From: Arthonia radiata
Lineage: Eukaryota > Ascomycota > Arthoniomycetes > Arthoniales > Arthoniaceae
Direction: 5' to 3'
Assembly (NCBI GenBank): GCA_002989075.1
Contig: PSQN01000004.1
Location: 930,001-994,000 of the forward strand
Length of the DNA stretch: 64,000 nt
Of this stretch, positions 1 through 11,017 are shown one piece after another. Below the pieces are notes generated by a model, which saw only the letters and a list, made by a program, of their open reading frames with translations, was not told the origin of the DNA and did not search any database. The position numbers and the translations under genes are program-made. The number at the start of each line of letters is the position of its first letter. Within the stretch, counting starts at the first letter, position 1.

Positions 1-1010
1 AAATCGGATCGTGTGCTTTCCGATAAGGAGCTTGCCGCAGAAACCAGGACACACTCGTAGCTGTGTTTCCACTGGATGAAACGCTGGTCTCGGATGTGAG
101 CAGCTATTCGTCCAGGCACATGGTCATGAAGTCGATCAATACATAGGTCGTAGTATTGTTGCTGGCCCAATGTGCCTAGCAGGCTTGGCCAATGGGAAGA
201 TTGGTCGGTTGTCTCATCAGGAGCCAGGTCCATGAGCAATATTGTTTCTGAAATAAATGCAATAGATGACTGGTGCTCACGCATAACTGACAGTGCCGAA
301 ATGGTTGTTGACGACGCTTGCAGGGTAATGGTAGTGCTTGGTGACGCCTGCTTCAAACGCCCAAAAGGTGTAAGTAGAAGCTGAAGAATTCCAGCGTGAA
401 GCTTCATCCATTTACTTGGCAGAGTGATCCATTCACCATCTTTGTGCCATTCACCCATGGCCTGGATGTTGACACGAGCTGGAGGCCTGCTCGCAAGAAC
501 ATCGGCTAGGAGCTTTGCTCCTCTCCAGGACATCATGAACGTTCCGGGTTCTGAGCCGTTAGGCGGATGGAGCTTGATCGCAACAGATTTCCAGCGATGA
601 TGCGGGATGCGCCGGTATGCTTGACCGCATCTTGTGGTACCTGCAGGTCCTATTAAAGGAGGTAAATTGACTCTTCCATGATGCGGATGTGATGCCTGGA
701 CCTGGATGTCCGGATGATATCCCCGAGGTGCGTGACTATTGTGGATTGCGAAATCGTGAGAACAAACAAACGTGAGGTCCCAGTCACGGTACATGAGACG
801 AGTAGCTTCTGCATGTATGGCACAGCTTGTGCGGAGTAGTGCGAGGCTGTTACAAGCTGATGCTGCTTCGGACCGTGATCCACGAAGGCGGTAGCGTGGA
901 TTCTCCGAGCCTAGGTTCCAATGCATGAAGTGCTCATAAATAGAGTCTCGCACTTCAAGGGGAAGGCGCTCGAGGTTGCCAAGCGAATGCGACGCTGATG
1001 CTGACCCCAT
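1..1010 (-). CDS. Partial large protein of unknown function with an LPxEVRxxIY motif (runs off left edge)
   Basis: The minus strand is open without a stop from the ATG at 1010 to the window edge, giving 336 complete codons with the C-terminus missing. The N-terminus reads MGSASASHSLGNLERLPLEV, then RDSIYEHFMHWN. The pattern L-P-x-E-[IV]-R-x-x-[IV]-Y is the usual opening of a large class of fungal proteins of unknown function (2EXR-type and related families). Beyond it I see no catalytic motif, signal peptide or membrane segment. Composition is ordinary (W, H and R common) and the frame stays protein-like throughout, for example HHRWKSVAIKLHPP and GEWHKDGEWITLPSKW. The 1010-base open frame is far longer than chance would allow. 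No intron is needed in the visible part. Function is not known. It is the first of a run of minus-strand genes extending to 6.2 kb. Confidence 0.8.
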   Translation of the reverse strand, partial: MGSASASHSLGNLERLPLEVRDSIYEHFMHWNLGSENPRYRLRGSRSEAASACNSLALLRTSCAIHAEATRLMYRDWDLTFVCSHDFAIHNSHAPRGYHPDIQVQASHPHHGRVNLPPLIGPAGTTRCGQAYRRIPHHRWKSVAIKLHPPNGSEPGTFMMSWRGAKLLADVLASRPPARVNIQAMGEWHKDGEWITLPSKWMKLHAGILQLLLTPFGRLKQASPSTTITLQASSTTISALSVMREHQSSIAFISETILLMDLAPDETTDQSSHWPSLLGTLGQQQYYDLCIDRLHDHVPGRIAAHIRDQRFIQWKHSYECVLVSAASSLSESTRSD

Positions 1011-1451
1011 GGCCGTTGATGAAGTTGCTAGAGGTTTACTACCGCTGTAAGCACGTCCGTGTTGGATTTATGGCCGTAATTGCTAGCCAGATATGATGGG
1101 GTACACAGCCTTGCTTCGGAAGGCGCAGCTGGTGTCTTCAAACACGTCAATCACCCAGCCGTCGCTCCTTCCTATATTGTGTCGCAAAACGTGCTTGCAA
1201 ATCGGGTACCGGTTGATTTCCGCTGTTATCTCGCTCGGCGCAAGACGGCGTCTTGGTGTGTGATGGGATTGAGCTGACGTTCGAGCAGATTGTGGACGAA
1301 CACGGACGCGTGGCTTTGATCTAACAGAATTGCCTTGTGCTCAGACAGACACGGGCCATCGCCAGAGTCCGAAAACACGACCTAGCAACACTCGGTACTG
1401 TTACGGCTCACATCGAAGCCGCGATCCAGAAATGCGTTCACTCTTCTGCAG

Positions 1452-2162
1452 CTACACCCAACGACCATAAAGCTGCTGCTCAGGCCAATGCAGATTGCGT
1501 CTGAGCTGCCGCAGCATACCCCAGACTGCCTCTCGCCCACCGCTGTAGCCTTCTGCACATGAAGGCGACTCTATGTGCTGCAGAAAGGAGCTAACGTAGA
1601 GAAACACTGTATTGCAATTCGGACACTCGAAAGGCCAACCGCCGCTGGTGTCTGAGTAGTTACGCCAAGGCCTGTTGCACCTGAGTACGTTGTCCAGAAT
1701 GACACGACGATTGATGTATACATTGTTGCATTGCGTGCCAGCTTCGAGGAGTAGGAACATCGCCGACGGCGTCCTGAACTTTGTATAGCATTGCCAGCAC
1801 TCGAGATCTGCCGTTTGGTGCACTACACGGTGCTGATCGCTCATGAGCTTGCAGGTTCCCTCGTCAACGTGTCTGACATACCGCTGCTAAGTTTGCTGGC
1901 GTGTCAAAGAACCTGTTGCAATCAAGACACATGTCGTGCTCATTCTCCATGTGCTGTACAAGCCGTCTTCAGTCCAGTGATCTGGTTGTCCGGAACGCTC
2001 GCGATCTCAACTTACCTGGTCGATCCCGCTCGCAAAGTTCCAGCGTAGATCGCACCGTGAGCACGTATTGTGGTCAATTCGGTAATGAGGCGCCAGGTCT
2101 TCGAATGCCGCGAAGTCTTCGTCACAGTCGCTGCAGAGGTTGTGAGAGGCTGAGTCCCTCAT
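1452..2162 (-). CDS. C2H2-type multi-finger protein Z1 (5'-truncated paralog of Z2)
   Basis: Proposed exons are 2016-2162, 1882-1953 and 1452-1832 (199 aa), all phase 0. Exons 2 and 3 are exactly as long as those of paralog Z2 (72 and 381 nt), which strongly supports the model. Fingers are built on Cys pairs such as CSDC, CSRC, CLDC, CWQC and CPNC, each followed by His, and end in FLQHIESPSC. Both introns fall just before the first zinc-binding His of a finger. The start given is the ATG at 2162. The Z2-like start would be the ATG at 2225 (MWSWCERC), but that frame meets a TAA 17 codons later, inside the first finger. Z1 therefore either lost its first finger or is an early-stage pseudogene. 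Likely a nucleic-acid or protein-binding zinc protein; the target is unknown. Confidence 0.65.
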
Positions 2163-2722
2163 GTGTTACGCTCGAGCTTGTGGGGATACAAAATCGCGCT
2201 GACAGCGCTCGCACCATGACCACATATTCCAGAACGTCGGGCTTCTTGATAGCCTACGTGATCATAACACAAATACTGGACTTGCCTACTAAATTCTCGC
2301 TGAGCCACCACCACCACCGGCTGAATGAAGCCTAGAGGTCAATATTGCACCAGCTTACATCTCAGCAAAGGTCAACTTACATTACTTCAGCAGCAGCGCT
2401 GGTGACCCGGTATATGAAGGGTGAACACACGAACAGGGGTATGAAACGCCAAGACGCTAGCAGCGATTTGAGAACAGGTGGCTAGATCAGCGCAGAAGAG
2501 TGGTCTGCACCAAGAGGAGGTCGGATCAGATTCTCTTGCTATGAGCATCCCAGACTGTCTATTTTGAAATATTGCTGCCGACGTCCTTGGTTACCAGAAG
2601 TACTGCGCACGTCAGGATAGGATGCTGGCCTCCAGCCTTTCTCGCAAGCCGGAGTCTTTTCAGCAAATGGACTGGTTCTGTGGGTTCTCGAAAGGCTCTC
2701 ATCTGACGCCGACTGAATGGCG

Positions 2723-3642
2723 TTACAGACAAAAAAGGAGAGGACAAGCTCTACTGTCAGTTGTCTCACCTCCTCGGATGTTCAATTGATACCACCACCA
2801 GACCGGTAACCTCTCCTCACATGCACAGTAGGCAATCTCGTCTAGCTGCAAACGTATTACGGCCGCCAATTGCATTCGTGATTTGGCGTCCAATACACTG
2901 AAGGCGGTCTCAGCTGCAATAACAGCGAGGCCCATCTGTACCAGAACAGTTAGCAGGATCTTGCTTTTGCGCATTTACTCAGGCTGTCTCCTTCAAGACA
3001 TGAACTCACCCTGTACACATCGGCCTTACTAGGCACAGTAAAGATATAGAACGGAACAAATTGATCGTGATCCCAATGCTTTTCAAGACGACACTCAGCT
3101 TTGAAGACCATTTTCTCCTTGAAAGGCGTCGAGTCAGTCCAGAAAGCTGTGTGTCCCTCGGGGTTTTCGCGAGTCCCCTTCAAGAAGCCCATGTGAAGCG
3201 ACCGATCCTTGGTGTGATATTCAGGAAGGAGACTGAGTTTATTGCGCTCGACGGCAAGGATCACTTCGTCCCGCAGCAGCGGTTGTCCGAACCAGCCGTT
3301 TCTTAATATTTTGAAATCCTGTTCAGTGTAGTCTACTTTGTAGTGCGTGTGTATGCGCTTGTGATGCTCATGAAACTCTGTTGTGGGCGGGCGTTAGCCT
3401 CTATGATCATGTGATGGCTTTTGGGGTGTTTGAGTCGAATGCTTACTGATATGGGTACTGCCCATGCCATTACGACTCAGTGAACCGACCAGTATTGGCG
3501 ACCAGTCCAGTGTATCGAAGACCATTCCTTTAATATATATCTCCAACTCGTGAGCACGCACGGAGACTTTGATCTCTACGGGACCTTCAGGTAGAGCATC
3601 AACGAAATGGCCAGCACCCCCGAGGCACTCTATGCATCTGAT
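2723..3642 (-). CDS. Unknown protein Y1, three-exon paralog of Y2 (5' end unresolved)
   Basis: Exons are 3447-3642 (start not found), 3010-3377 and 2723-2935. Intron phases are 1 and 0. The middle exon is 368 nt, exactly the length of the middle exon of Y2. Shared blocks with Y2 include GGAGHFVDALPEG against GGSHGVEAIISPY and LPEYHTKDRSLHMGF against LPEYDNIDGTLHTGF. The last exon opens MGLAVIAAETAFSVLDAKSR, with a hydrophobic-A-A-E motif like the last exons of the array at 17.7-25 kb. Upstream of 3642 the frame meets a TAG with no ATG between. The real start must lie in an upstream exon, possibly in 3650-3930, or the 5' end has decayed. No signal peptide, membrane segment or known domain is seen. 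Function unknown. Confidence 0.5.
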
Positions 3643-3993
3643 CTATGAAAGACATGCTTGCTGTTCGCGTTCTTCTGACACACTTCAGCAGGTATGTCCG
3701 GAAGACAAGGCGTTGGCTTGCGCGCGGCTGGGCAAACGCTTTGATGATTTGAATGTGTCGCAAATTCACGTTCAGCTCAGATTTGGATCTTTGCAGCTTT
3801 CTTCGTTTGTAGGTGGGCTTGCACGGGAAGATTTTTGCATACCGTGGCCATATTGCAAGAGCGGCAAGGATCGCACATATGACCCAGACCGGACATTGAG
3901 CCAAGCAATAAGAAAGATGGTCTTTTATTGACATGCGACATCAAAGGAGCTTTCCAGAGTAAACGAGAGCTTCATCGCACCTTCCAAGCCTTA

Positions 3994-4853
3994 TCACTCT
4001 GCTGTCCTTGATAAAATTGCAGGGTTCAAGATAGCAGCCTTGAGATGCATAGCAAGTATCGCTATGCCCATCTAATATCGTCCGCGGTCAGCATGCGACG
4101 TATTTTGATATGCGTGAGTTCTTGTGGAGCCGTTGAGCATACCTCGACCGCTTCCGTCTCATGCTTCACTGAGAACTCATATGCACTGTCCGGCTTAATC
4201 CTGGGGCCGTAATTGTGAAGTGAGAACGTCGTCTCAATAGGCGCACGCCCGTTCGCGGTGTAGAAAGCAGTAGGTTTAGCATTCTCTTCTCCCCTGGAGG
4301 TACCACGCCGGTCGTATCTAAAACCAGTATGCAGCGTTCCATCGATATTGTCATACTCTGGTAGCTGAGTATTACTCCGCGGCTTCAAGGAGTAGATAGC
4401 CTTGCTTTTATAGAGTATGTAGTGGCATTGCCATACTGTGATATGACCATTGTGTTCGAAGTCTATGCGATACCTCGCGCGTGTGTTGCGCTTGGGATGC
4501 TTGTGAAGATCTGCACAGCCGTGTAGTAGTCAGCCTAAATGGGTTGCCCTGACGTTCGCGCGCGCAGAAAAGGAAACGCAGGTCGTCATTCAGATCTGCA
4601 CGAGTATCGAGATGGCAGTTTACGCACCGATATGAGCCATGGAGTGACCTGGGCTCTCATGGTCGTCGAACTTTCCCGAGAGCTTGATAACGTACTCTGA
4701 GCTTGAGGGCGGCCTAACTTCCAATCTTACGTCCACATATGGAGAGATAATGGCTTCAACACCATGAGAACCACCCACTGAGCTTGACGGAAGTCGAAGC
4801 TGATGGTCATGATTTGGCTCGAGCGATTCCAAAAGACTGGGAACACGAGTCAT
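3994..4853 (-). CDS. Unknown protein Y2, three-exon paralog of Y1
   Basis: Exons are 4628-4853, 4143-4510 and 3994-4071, coding 223 aa. The start is the ATG at 4853 (MTRVPSLLESLEP); longer frames begin only at non-ATG codons. Intron 1 (GTGCGT to GTGCAG) is phase 1 and intron 2 (GTATGC to ATTAG, with GCTGAC just upstream) is phase 0, as in Y1. The last exon starts MGIAILAMHLKAAIL, aligned with MGLAVIAAETAF of Y1, but it has lost the A-A-E motif and stops after 25 codons, where Y1 continues for 70. Y2 therefore carries a shortened, diverged tail. The protein looks soluble, with alternating beta-type segments (VDVRLEV, EYVIKLSG). No known family is recognised. It sits between Y1 and Z2 on the same strand. 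Confidence 0.6.
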
Positions 4854-5319
4854 ACTGCAATGAAGCGAAAGGTGAAGATCTGGTATCAAGAGCTATTTGT
4901 AAAAGCTTCGTCGACTGAACAGAAGAGATGTACGACTCTTTTCATGGTACTGTTCTTTGCTTTGCGTGTCATCAAGTTTGACATCTTGAGTACGCTGTCA
5001 CTTAGTTCGCGAACTGACAGTGCTGTTTAAAACGAGAGCAGCACCGCTGCAAGGCAGGGCTGGTCGCAAATCTTGCGGGCTGTAGCTAGTATGAGATCGC
5101 TTGTTGATTAGTAAGATAGGAAATCCCGAAGGAGTTCTTTGAAAGCCGACGGATATGGAGAGTAGAACAAGGAGCCAGATCGAGACACTGCTCGATTTAC
5201 TGTGTACTGTCAATTACAAGGCGCTCCGCAACGAGTCTTGTGGTCAGCAAGCACGTGGATGACAAGACTGTGCCGTGCAATAGCCCTCAGTCCCACCCCG
5301 TTTCAGCGACGCAAAACAG

Positions 5320-6206
5320 TCAAGGTATACAGTCATTATATTTGACTTCCTCCAAACCTAACCCATGTCTCAACTGTGCAAGAAGATCCCAGATGGCCCC
5401 ACTGCCATCACCGAAGTAGCTTTCTGTGCATGAAGGGCTCTCGACATGTTGAAGCAGGGCGCTCACAGAGGAAAACAGTCGCAGGCAAGTTGGGCATTGC
5501 AAAGGGCACTCCCTGTTGCCGAGCTTGTCGTTTCGCCACCCGCCATTGCAATCCATGAGGAGCTCCATAATAGTCGCGCTGTCAATCCCAGGCGAGCATT
5601 GCGTTCCCGCCTCAAGATGGATGAACATATGCGAAGGCGATCGAAATTGTGCTGGGCATCGCCAGCATCGTACGTCAGGCGATGCATGCACGATCTGATG
5701 CTGCAGGGCATTTTAGTGTCTAAAGTGCGATGAATCTTCAGAATAAGACTTACGGATAGCATGTTTGAAGGAGTATCGAAGTGCTGCTCACAGCCAGCGC
5801 ACATGTTGTGCTCCTGAATTTCATGCTAGGAACATCATGTTAGCCCGGCCAAACCGAACTTCAGTGCAAATGTCGGATGTTGTGGCGTTTGATGCTTGTG
5901 TGGACAGCGGGCACTGAGCTGGCACGCTGGCTCGCCGTGTTGGTGGCCTTCGATGACTTCCAGGTGCAATAATATGCTGAATCAGGTTGATATTACCTGA
6001 TAAACCGCGCCGCCGTTTGCGAAAGCTGCTCCACACGCATGGCATGATAAGTGGACAACGCGACCGTGGTGAAGTAAGTCATGGGCGGCTTCAAAGTCCA
6101 GATTGCAAGGATGACAAACGAAATGACGCGCGGAATCGATCTGGTGATGTAAAAAGCCATTGACCGAGTGAAATGTTCGATTGCAGCGAGTGCACGACTC
6201 CAACAT
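5320..6206 (-). CDS. C2H2-type multi-finger protein Z2
   Basis: Exons are 5997-6206, 5754-5825 and 5320-5700, coding 220 aa, all introns phase 0. Six C2H2/C2HC-like fingers run nearly end to end: CTRC, CHPC, CHAC, CAGC, CWRC and CPTC, each followed by two His or His/Cys (last one LLQHVESPSC). Intron 1 is long (171 nt, GTAATA to CCTAG) and intron 2 is 53 nt (GTAAGT to TGCAG). Each interrupts a finger right before its first His (VYQ/HEIQEH and MLS/HQIVH), the same positions as in Z1. The spacing is atypical for DNA-binding Kruppel fingers because linkers are not TGEKP-like, so a protein- or RNA-binding role is equally possible. Z2 is divergent from TAF1, with 539 bp between starts. It is the intact member of the Z pair. 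Confidence 0.75.
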
Positions 6207-6745
6207 GTCCGCGAAGCCCAGGGCAGATAGCCTCCTGAAAATGACCAGACGAGAATCACCGCATCTCTAGGTGTGGCGTTTCGTACTTTTGGTGGCGACC
6301 AAGTGGGAAAGGGCCGCGCTGTTAGATGCAAGGCTCTCAAATGACGACGCTCCTGAAGTCATCAAACCCTTATCATCCGTTCACTTTTGCTATTTGGTGT
6401 TCAGAAGGTGAATGGGGTCGGCAGACGCGACGACAGATTGTATGCCAAGACAAGACAGCCGCGCCTGCCCGCAAATAGCCTAGCCTCGGCTTTACTGGCT
6501 ACCTCCGCCTGCGTGCCTGCAGCCTGCAGGTCCTCTTCGCGACTTCTCCAACCGTCAAGCTCTAACAATTGCTGACTTCTTCGTCAAGACTCCCGACCAT
6601 CGCGCATCACAGCTAGGCAACCGCTTGCTTGCAGTGCATGGAGCTGATTGTAGCTCAATCACGGCGACAAAGCGCTCAGCGCCGCGTCTGTGATTGACCA
6701 GCAGATCCCAAACGTCTCCACTCCTCTTCACTCACCACCACAACT

Positions 6746-9700
6746 ATGCCTCACGCCGTCAACGATGACGAGGACGGCGTTGACATTGGCCGTCTACTCA
6801 GTGGTGATCAATTACAAGAACTAGGCAACTTGCACGACCGAGACCTCGAGACTGGTGAAAAGGCGGATGACGCTTTGGATTTTGAGGATATTGGTGACGA
6901 TGATTTGCCGGACGAGGAGGACGATACCACTGTACCACAGAACCACGAGTTCGATCTCTCAGCTTTGGCCGACGGCAACGTACAAGAAGACGACGCGCCT
7001 CTCCCTACAGTTGATGGAGACGATGATCCGTTCGATGATCTCTTCAACGATCAGGGCTTCGGGGACGACGATGGGTTGTCGCCCAATGTGGAAAAGCCCA
7101 CAACAGGTGGTGATCAACTACGTCCGACGGTGAAAAGAGAAGGCTCTTTCGATTCCGCGACTGCTATTGAAGAATCGTTTTCAAAGGACAAGCAGCCTTC
7201 GCAGCCTGAAGAAGATGATAATCTCGACCAGGATCCTGCTTATCTCGAGCAGATGCGCTTGTTCAGAGAGGCACAGGAGAGAAGAGAATTACCACCAGCG
7301 CCGCAGACCGCTGATGAGCTATTTTCCGTCATCCACCCTCAATTCGAATATGACAAGCCTCCCAACTTCAATGAGCTCATACCCGGAAAGCGAGCGCAAT
7401 ACCTGAGCAAGCAACCTTTGAAGCCGCCAAAGCCTGTGCATCCCACCAAGGTCAATCTTGACCTGCAACAAGATCAAGAGAAGAGCTTCCGCTTGCCAGG
7501 GCCTGCTGTCGCCTCCTACGCCTCTCGCTTAGCCGAAGCCGAGAACAGCGGTGTGATCCTCACTATTCAGCCCAAGACTGAGCAAGAACAGAGTGATGAC
7601 GATGGGCTTGAATCGCTTGGTTCTGAAGCTGAGGCAGATGTGGGACCTTACAAGTGGTCGGACCTGACGGCTGTCTGCCAACCCTGGGACATTCCAATGG
7701 AGTCTTCAAGCATCGTTGACTATGACATGGACCATGACTCCGGCTTTGATCAGCCACCTGATGATATATTCGGGGACGATGGCGCGGGGGATCTTTTCGA
7801 CCAGCCACCAAGCAAAAAGCAGAGGCTTGCAGCCGATCGTTCACATCTATTACCGGTCTTCCAAGGTCTTCAAATCATGTTCGACGACCCGGAGCATGAG
7901 ACAGCAAAGCTTGCAAAGAAGGTACGACTCGACATGAACGATCCACATTTGCTTGTGGATGTTCAAGAACCCAACCAGGTTTCAAACGGCAAGCGTAAGT
8001 ACGGTCAGTTCAAGCGAGATAACGCCCGGGGCTTGACCAAGGATTTTGCGCGACGGTACAATATTTCCAACGATGAAGCCTACGATCTGCTCAAAGAGAA
8101 CCGCCAGAGCAAGATCAGAAGCACATTGGGGGGTCTTGCAATCGAGCATTCACTTCCCGCTGCTCGACTCCAGTATCCATTCTACAAAGTCCAGCTCAGC
8201 AAGAAAGAGGCCAGGAAGTTCCATCGCCCGACCTTCACCCCCGAGCCAATTATCCATCGCTTCAAACCTCTCAGTAGCTACAAGCGCAAGGACCAGAGAC
8301 GTAAAACTCCTCAAGACCTCTTTCCGACGACCCTGCAGCTCTCTCACGCCGATAACTCACATGTCTTGCTCCTTGAGTATTCCGAGGAGTATCCTGCGAT
8401 GATGTCGAGCTTCGGCATGGGTAATCGTTTGATCAATTACTATCGACGAAGAGATGATGCAGACCATACACGACCGAAGCATGATGTCGGTGAAACTGAA
8501 GTGTTGACAAGAGAGGATAAGAGCCCCTTTTCAATCTTCGGCGATGTCGATCCAGGCACTTCGCAACCTACCATCAGTAATGGCATGTATCGTGCTCCTA
8601 TATTCTCTCACAATACGCAACCCGAAGACTTCCTCCTCATCAGCAACAGGACTACACGACAGTCGCGCAGCCTTTATCTCAAGAACATCGAGAACCTACA
8701 TGTTGTTGGGCAAGAGTTCCCATCCGTCGAGGTACCCGGCACACATTCCCGCAAAGTCACCGATGCATCAAAGAAGCGGTTGCGAATGCTCAGCTATCGA
8801 ATGTATCGCAAGCACAAGAGGCTCAAGAATGACATGATTCAGAAGCACTTGCCTGGTTCTGATATTGCACAGAACCGTTCGAAGATGCGGGATTTCATGG
8901 GCTACGATAAAGATAAGGGATGGTATCCACGTGAGAGCGAGCTTCCAGACGAAGCGACAATCCGCGGCTGGATCAAGCCAGAAGACATCTGTCTATTGGA
9001 ATCCATGCAGGTCGGCGACCGGCAGCTCAAGGACTCTGGTTACAGCAAAGACGACGAAGCTACCGACGATGACGATGGTAACGTTCAGACGTTGGACCAG
9101 CAGCTGGCTCCATGGCAGACTACCAAGAACTTCTTGAACGCTTGTCAGGGCAAAGCAATGCTTCAATTACACGGCGAGGGCGACCCGACTGGGCGAGGAG
9201 AAGCATTTAACTTCGTACGAACTTCCATGAAGGGTGGCTTTAAACCTCAAGGAGAGAGTGTTGAGGAGCGCCTTGGTAAGGGCTCCAAGGAACTTGGCGG
9301 TCACACCTACAACGTCGCAAGGCAGAACAAAATGTACCATGAAGCTATCCGCAAGATCTGGGATGCACAGCGCAACAGCTTGTCCTCCAACGATTTACAC
9401 GACGCCGACATGGATGATCCAGATGATATGGATCTCAGCTTCAACGAGCGTGGTCGCACCCCAAGCTTTTTCGTGCACGGGAAACCACGCCGTGACGATG
9501 ACGTTGGCAGTATCTTCAGTCGGAACAGCGGACGCAGTGGAACGAACTTGTGTCTGAAAATTCGCCGTACTAAGATTGATCCGTATAGTGGCAAAGTTGA
9601 GCAACTTCCTGGGCAACAAGGCCTCGAAGAGATATTCGACCAGAAAGTGATCCGAGAGTACATGAAGCGCAAGGCAGCGGCCGACTTGAACAACATGAGG

Positions 9701-10599
9701 TGCGGAGTGACACGTCACTTACCTATCTTGAAGTTTGCTGACACTCACGCAGTCTTGCGGAGCTCAAGCCAACCGGAGACAGAGACCAGGACAGCCTACG
9801 GCTTGCAAAGTAAGCCTGCTCGCCCTGTCTTGAGGGACTCGTACTAACGTTCTACAGACTCCAACAAGAGGCCGATCGGCTGAAGCGCAACGCCGAACGT
9901 CATGACGCCCGTGCCCGCGCCAAAGGCGTTACCACGAACGCCGCATCGCCCGAAGCCGGCGCCGATTCGCCAGACGTCGCAACTACGCCTGATACCGGTC
10001 CCGGCAAGGGCAAAGGCAAGAAGAAGCCAACAGGCCAAACTCAGCGCAAGTGCGCCAATTGCGGTCAGGTTGGTCATATTAAGACCAACAAAAGGTTGGT
10101 ACCACAAAAGTTCATTTGTGTTGTGTGTGAGCAAATGTCGACGCCCATTGGGTTGCTGCCTAAGGGACGTAAGAGACGATGGACTTGCGTGGCATCCGTT
10201 CGAAGATCAAGAGCCATGAATTAAGAGTCCAACTACTCCTAAGAACATTCACGAGAGCGGGTTGAAGCTCGAATGGTCCGCCTCCCTGGCAAGATCTCCG
10301 TAGGCGAGACCTATCTCGCTTTCCACATCTCTTGAACTGAAGATTAAAAATATTCAAGAGACAAGAATACATAGGACCGCTACGGATCTATCTCGACTAG
10401 GCATAGACCACCCCTCCTTCACCCACACATCTGCTGACTTGCTCATGTTAGGGAATGTCCAATGCTCAATGGCACTATGAAGCCAGCCGAAGGGTTTGGC
10501 GCAAGCGCGTTCGGCTCGGTCAATGCACCAACACCCGCCAAAGAAAATGGAGCTGGCCCAACAGCAGCCTCGCCGGCCGGTGCAGAGGCTGCATCCTGA
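6746..10599 (+). CDS. TAF1: Transcription initiation factor TFIID subunit 1 (TAF1)
   Basis: Exons 6746-9699, 9753-9809, 9858-10094 and 10452-10599 give 1131 aa. TAF1 is the scaffold of TFIID in RNA polymerase II initiation and contacts TBP. The acidic N-terminus (DDEDGVDIGRLLSG) is the TBP-binding region. The centre, roughly residues 430-900, is the conserved TAF1 domain (DUF3591), with RYNISNDEAYDLLKENRQSK and KMYHEAIRKIWDAQ. A C-terminal zinc knuckle, CANCGQVGHIKTNK then CPMLNG, is split by the last intron, and joining the exons restores its final Cys. No bromodomains or kinase region are visible, as usual for fungal TAF1. The last intron is 357 nt, long beside the 53- and 48-nt introns before it; its TGCTGAC branch point precedes TTAG. 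The ATG at 6746 has no in-frame rival. Confidence 0.93.
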
Positions 10600-10848
10600 A
10601 TGTGAGATTACGAAGTGATGTTTTGATGGTCTTTAGCGAGGCGCTGGGGTCTACAGAGAATGGATGTGTAATAGTATGAGTTACTCACTTCAGCATGATG
10701 GCAGAAACCTTGACTGCATCACGGGATGTGTATTCGATGCAATAGGTGCAATGGTCAAGCTGTTCTGGATACAATCCTGAAAAGTTCGGGGCGGTCATCA
10801 CACTGTACCCCTGAAATTAGCGTGAAATCAGACTTCATCAATCCGCCG

Positions 10849-10865
10849 ACGCGTCTCGCACGCGT
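10849..10865. promoter_or_regulatory. Two ACGCGT (MCB-type) boxes upstream of the uracil-DNA glycosylase gene
   Basis: ACGCGT occurs at 10849-10854 and again at 10860-10865, 11 bp apart, which puts both on one face of the helix. They lie 153 bp before the UNG ATG. ACGCGT is the MluI cell-cycle box bound by MBF (Mbp1/Swi6) in ascomycetes, which drives late-G1/S expression of DNA synthesis and repair genes. Role here is inferred from sequence and position. Confidence 0.55.
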
Positions 10866-11017
10866 CTGCCTCGTCTTGTGAATAAGTAACTTACTCCCTG
10901 CCGTACGCTTCCAACACTACACTGTGGATCGTGGCCTACATTCGCCTCTTTACCCGTGCAACATCTGAATTTACAATACATTCAGGTCGTGTGAGTCAAA
11001 GAACCTCCGCCTTCACA

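Noticed and set aside
10931-11017. Upstream extension of uracil-DNA glycosylase as a mitochondrial presequence
   Set aside because: The extension begins at GTG, not ATG. The ATG at 11018 has a good context.
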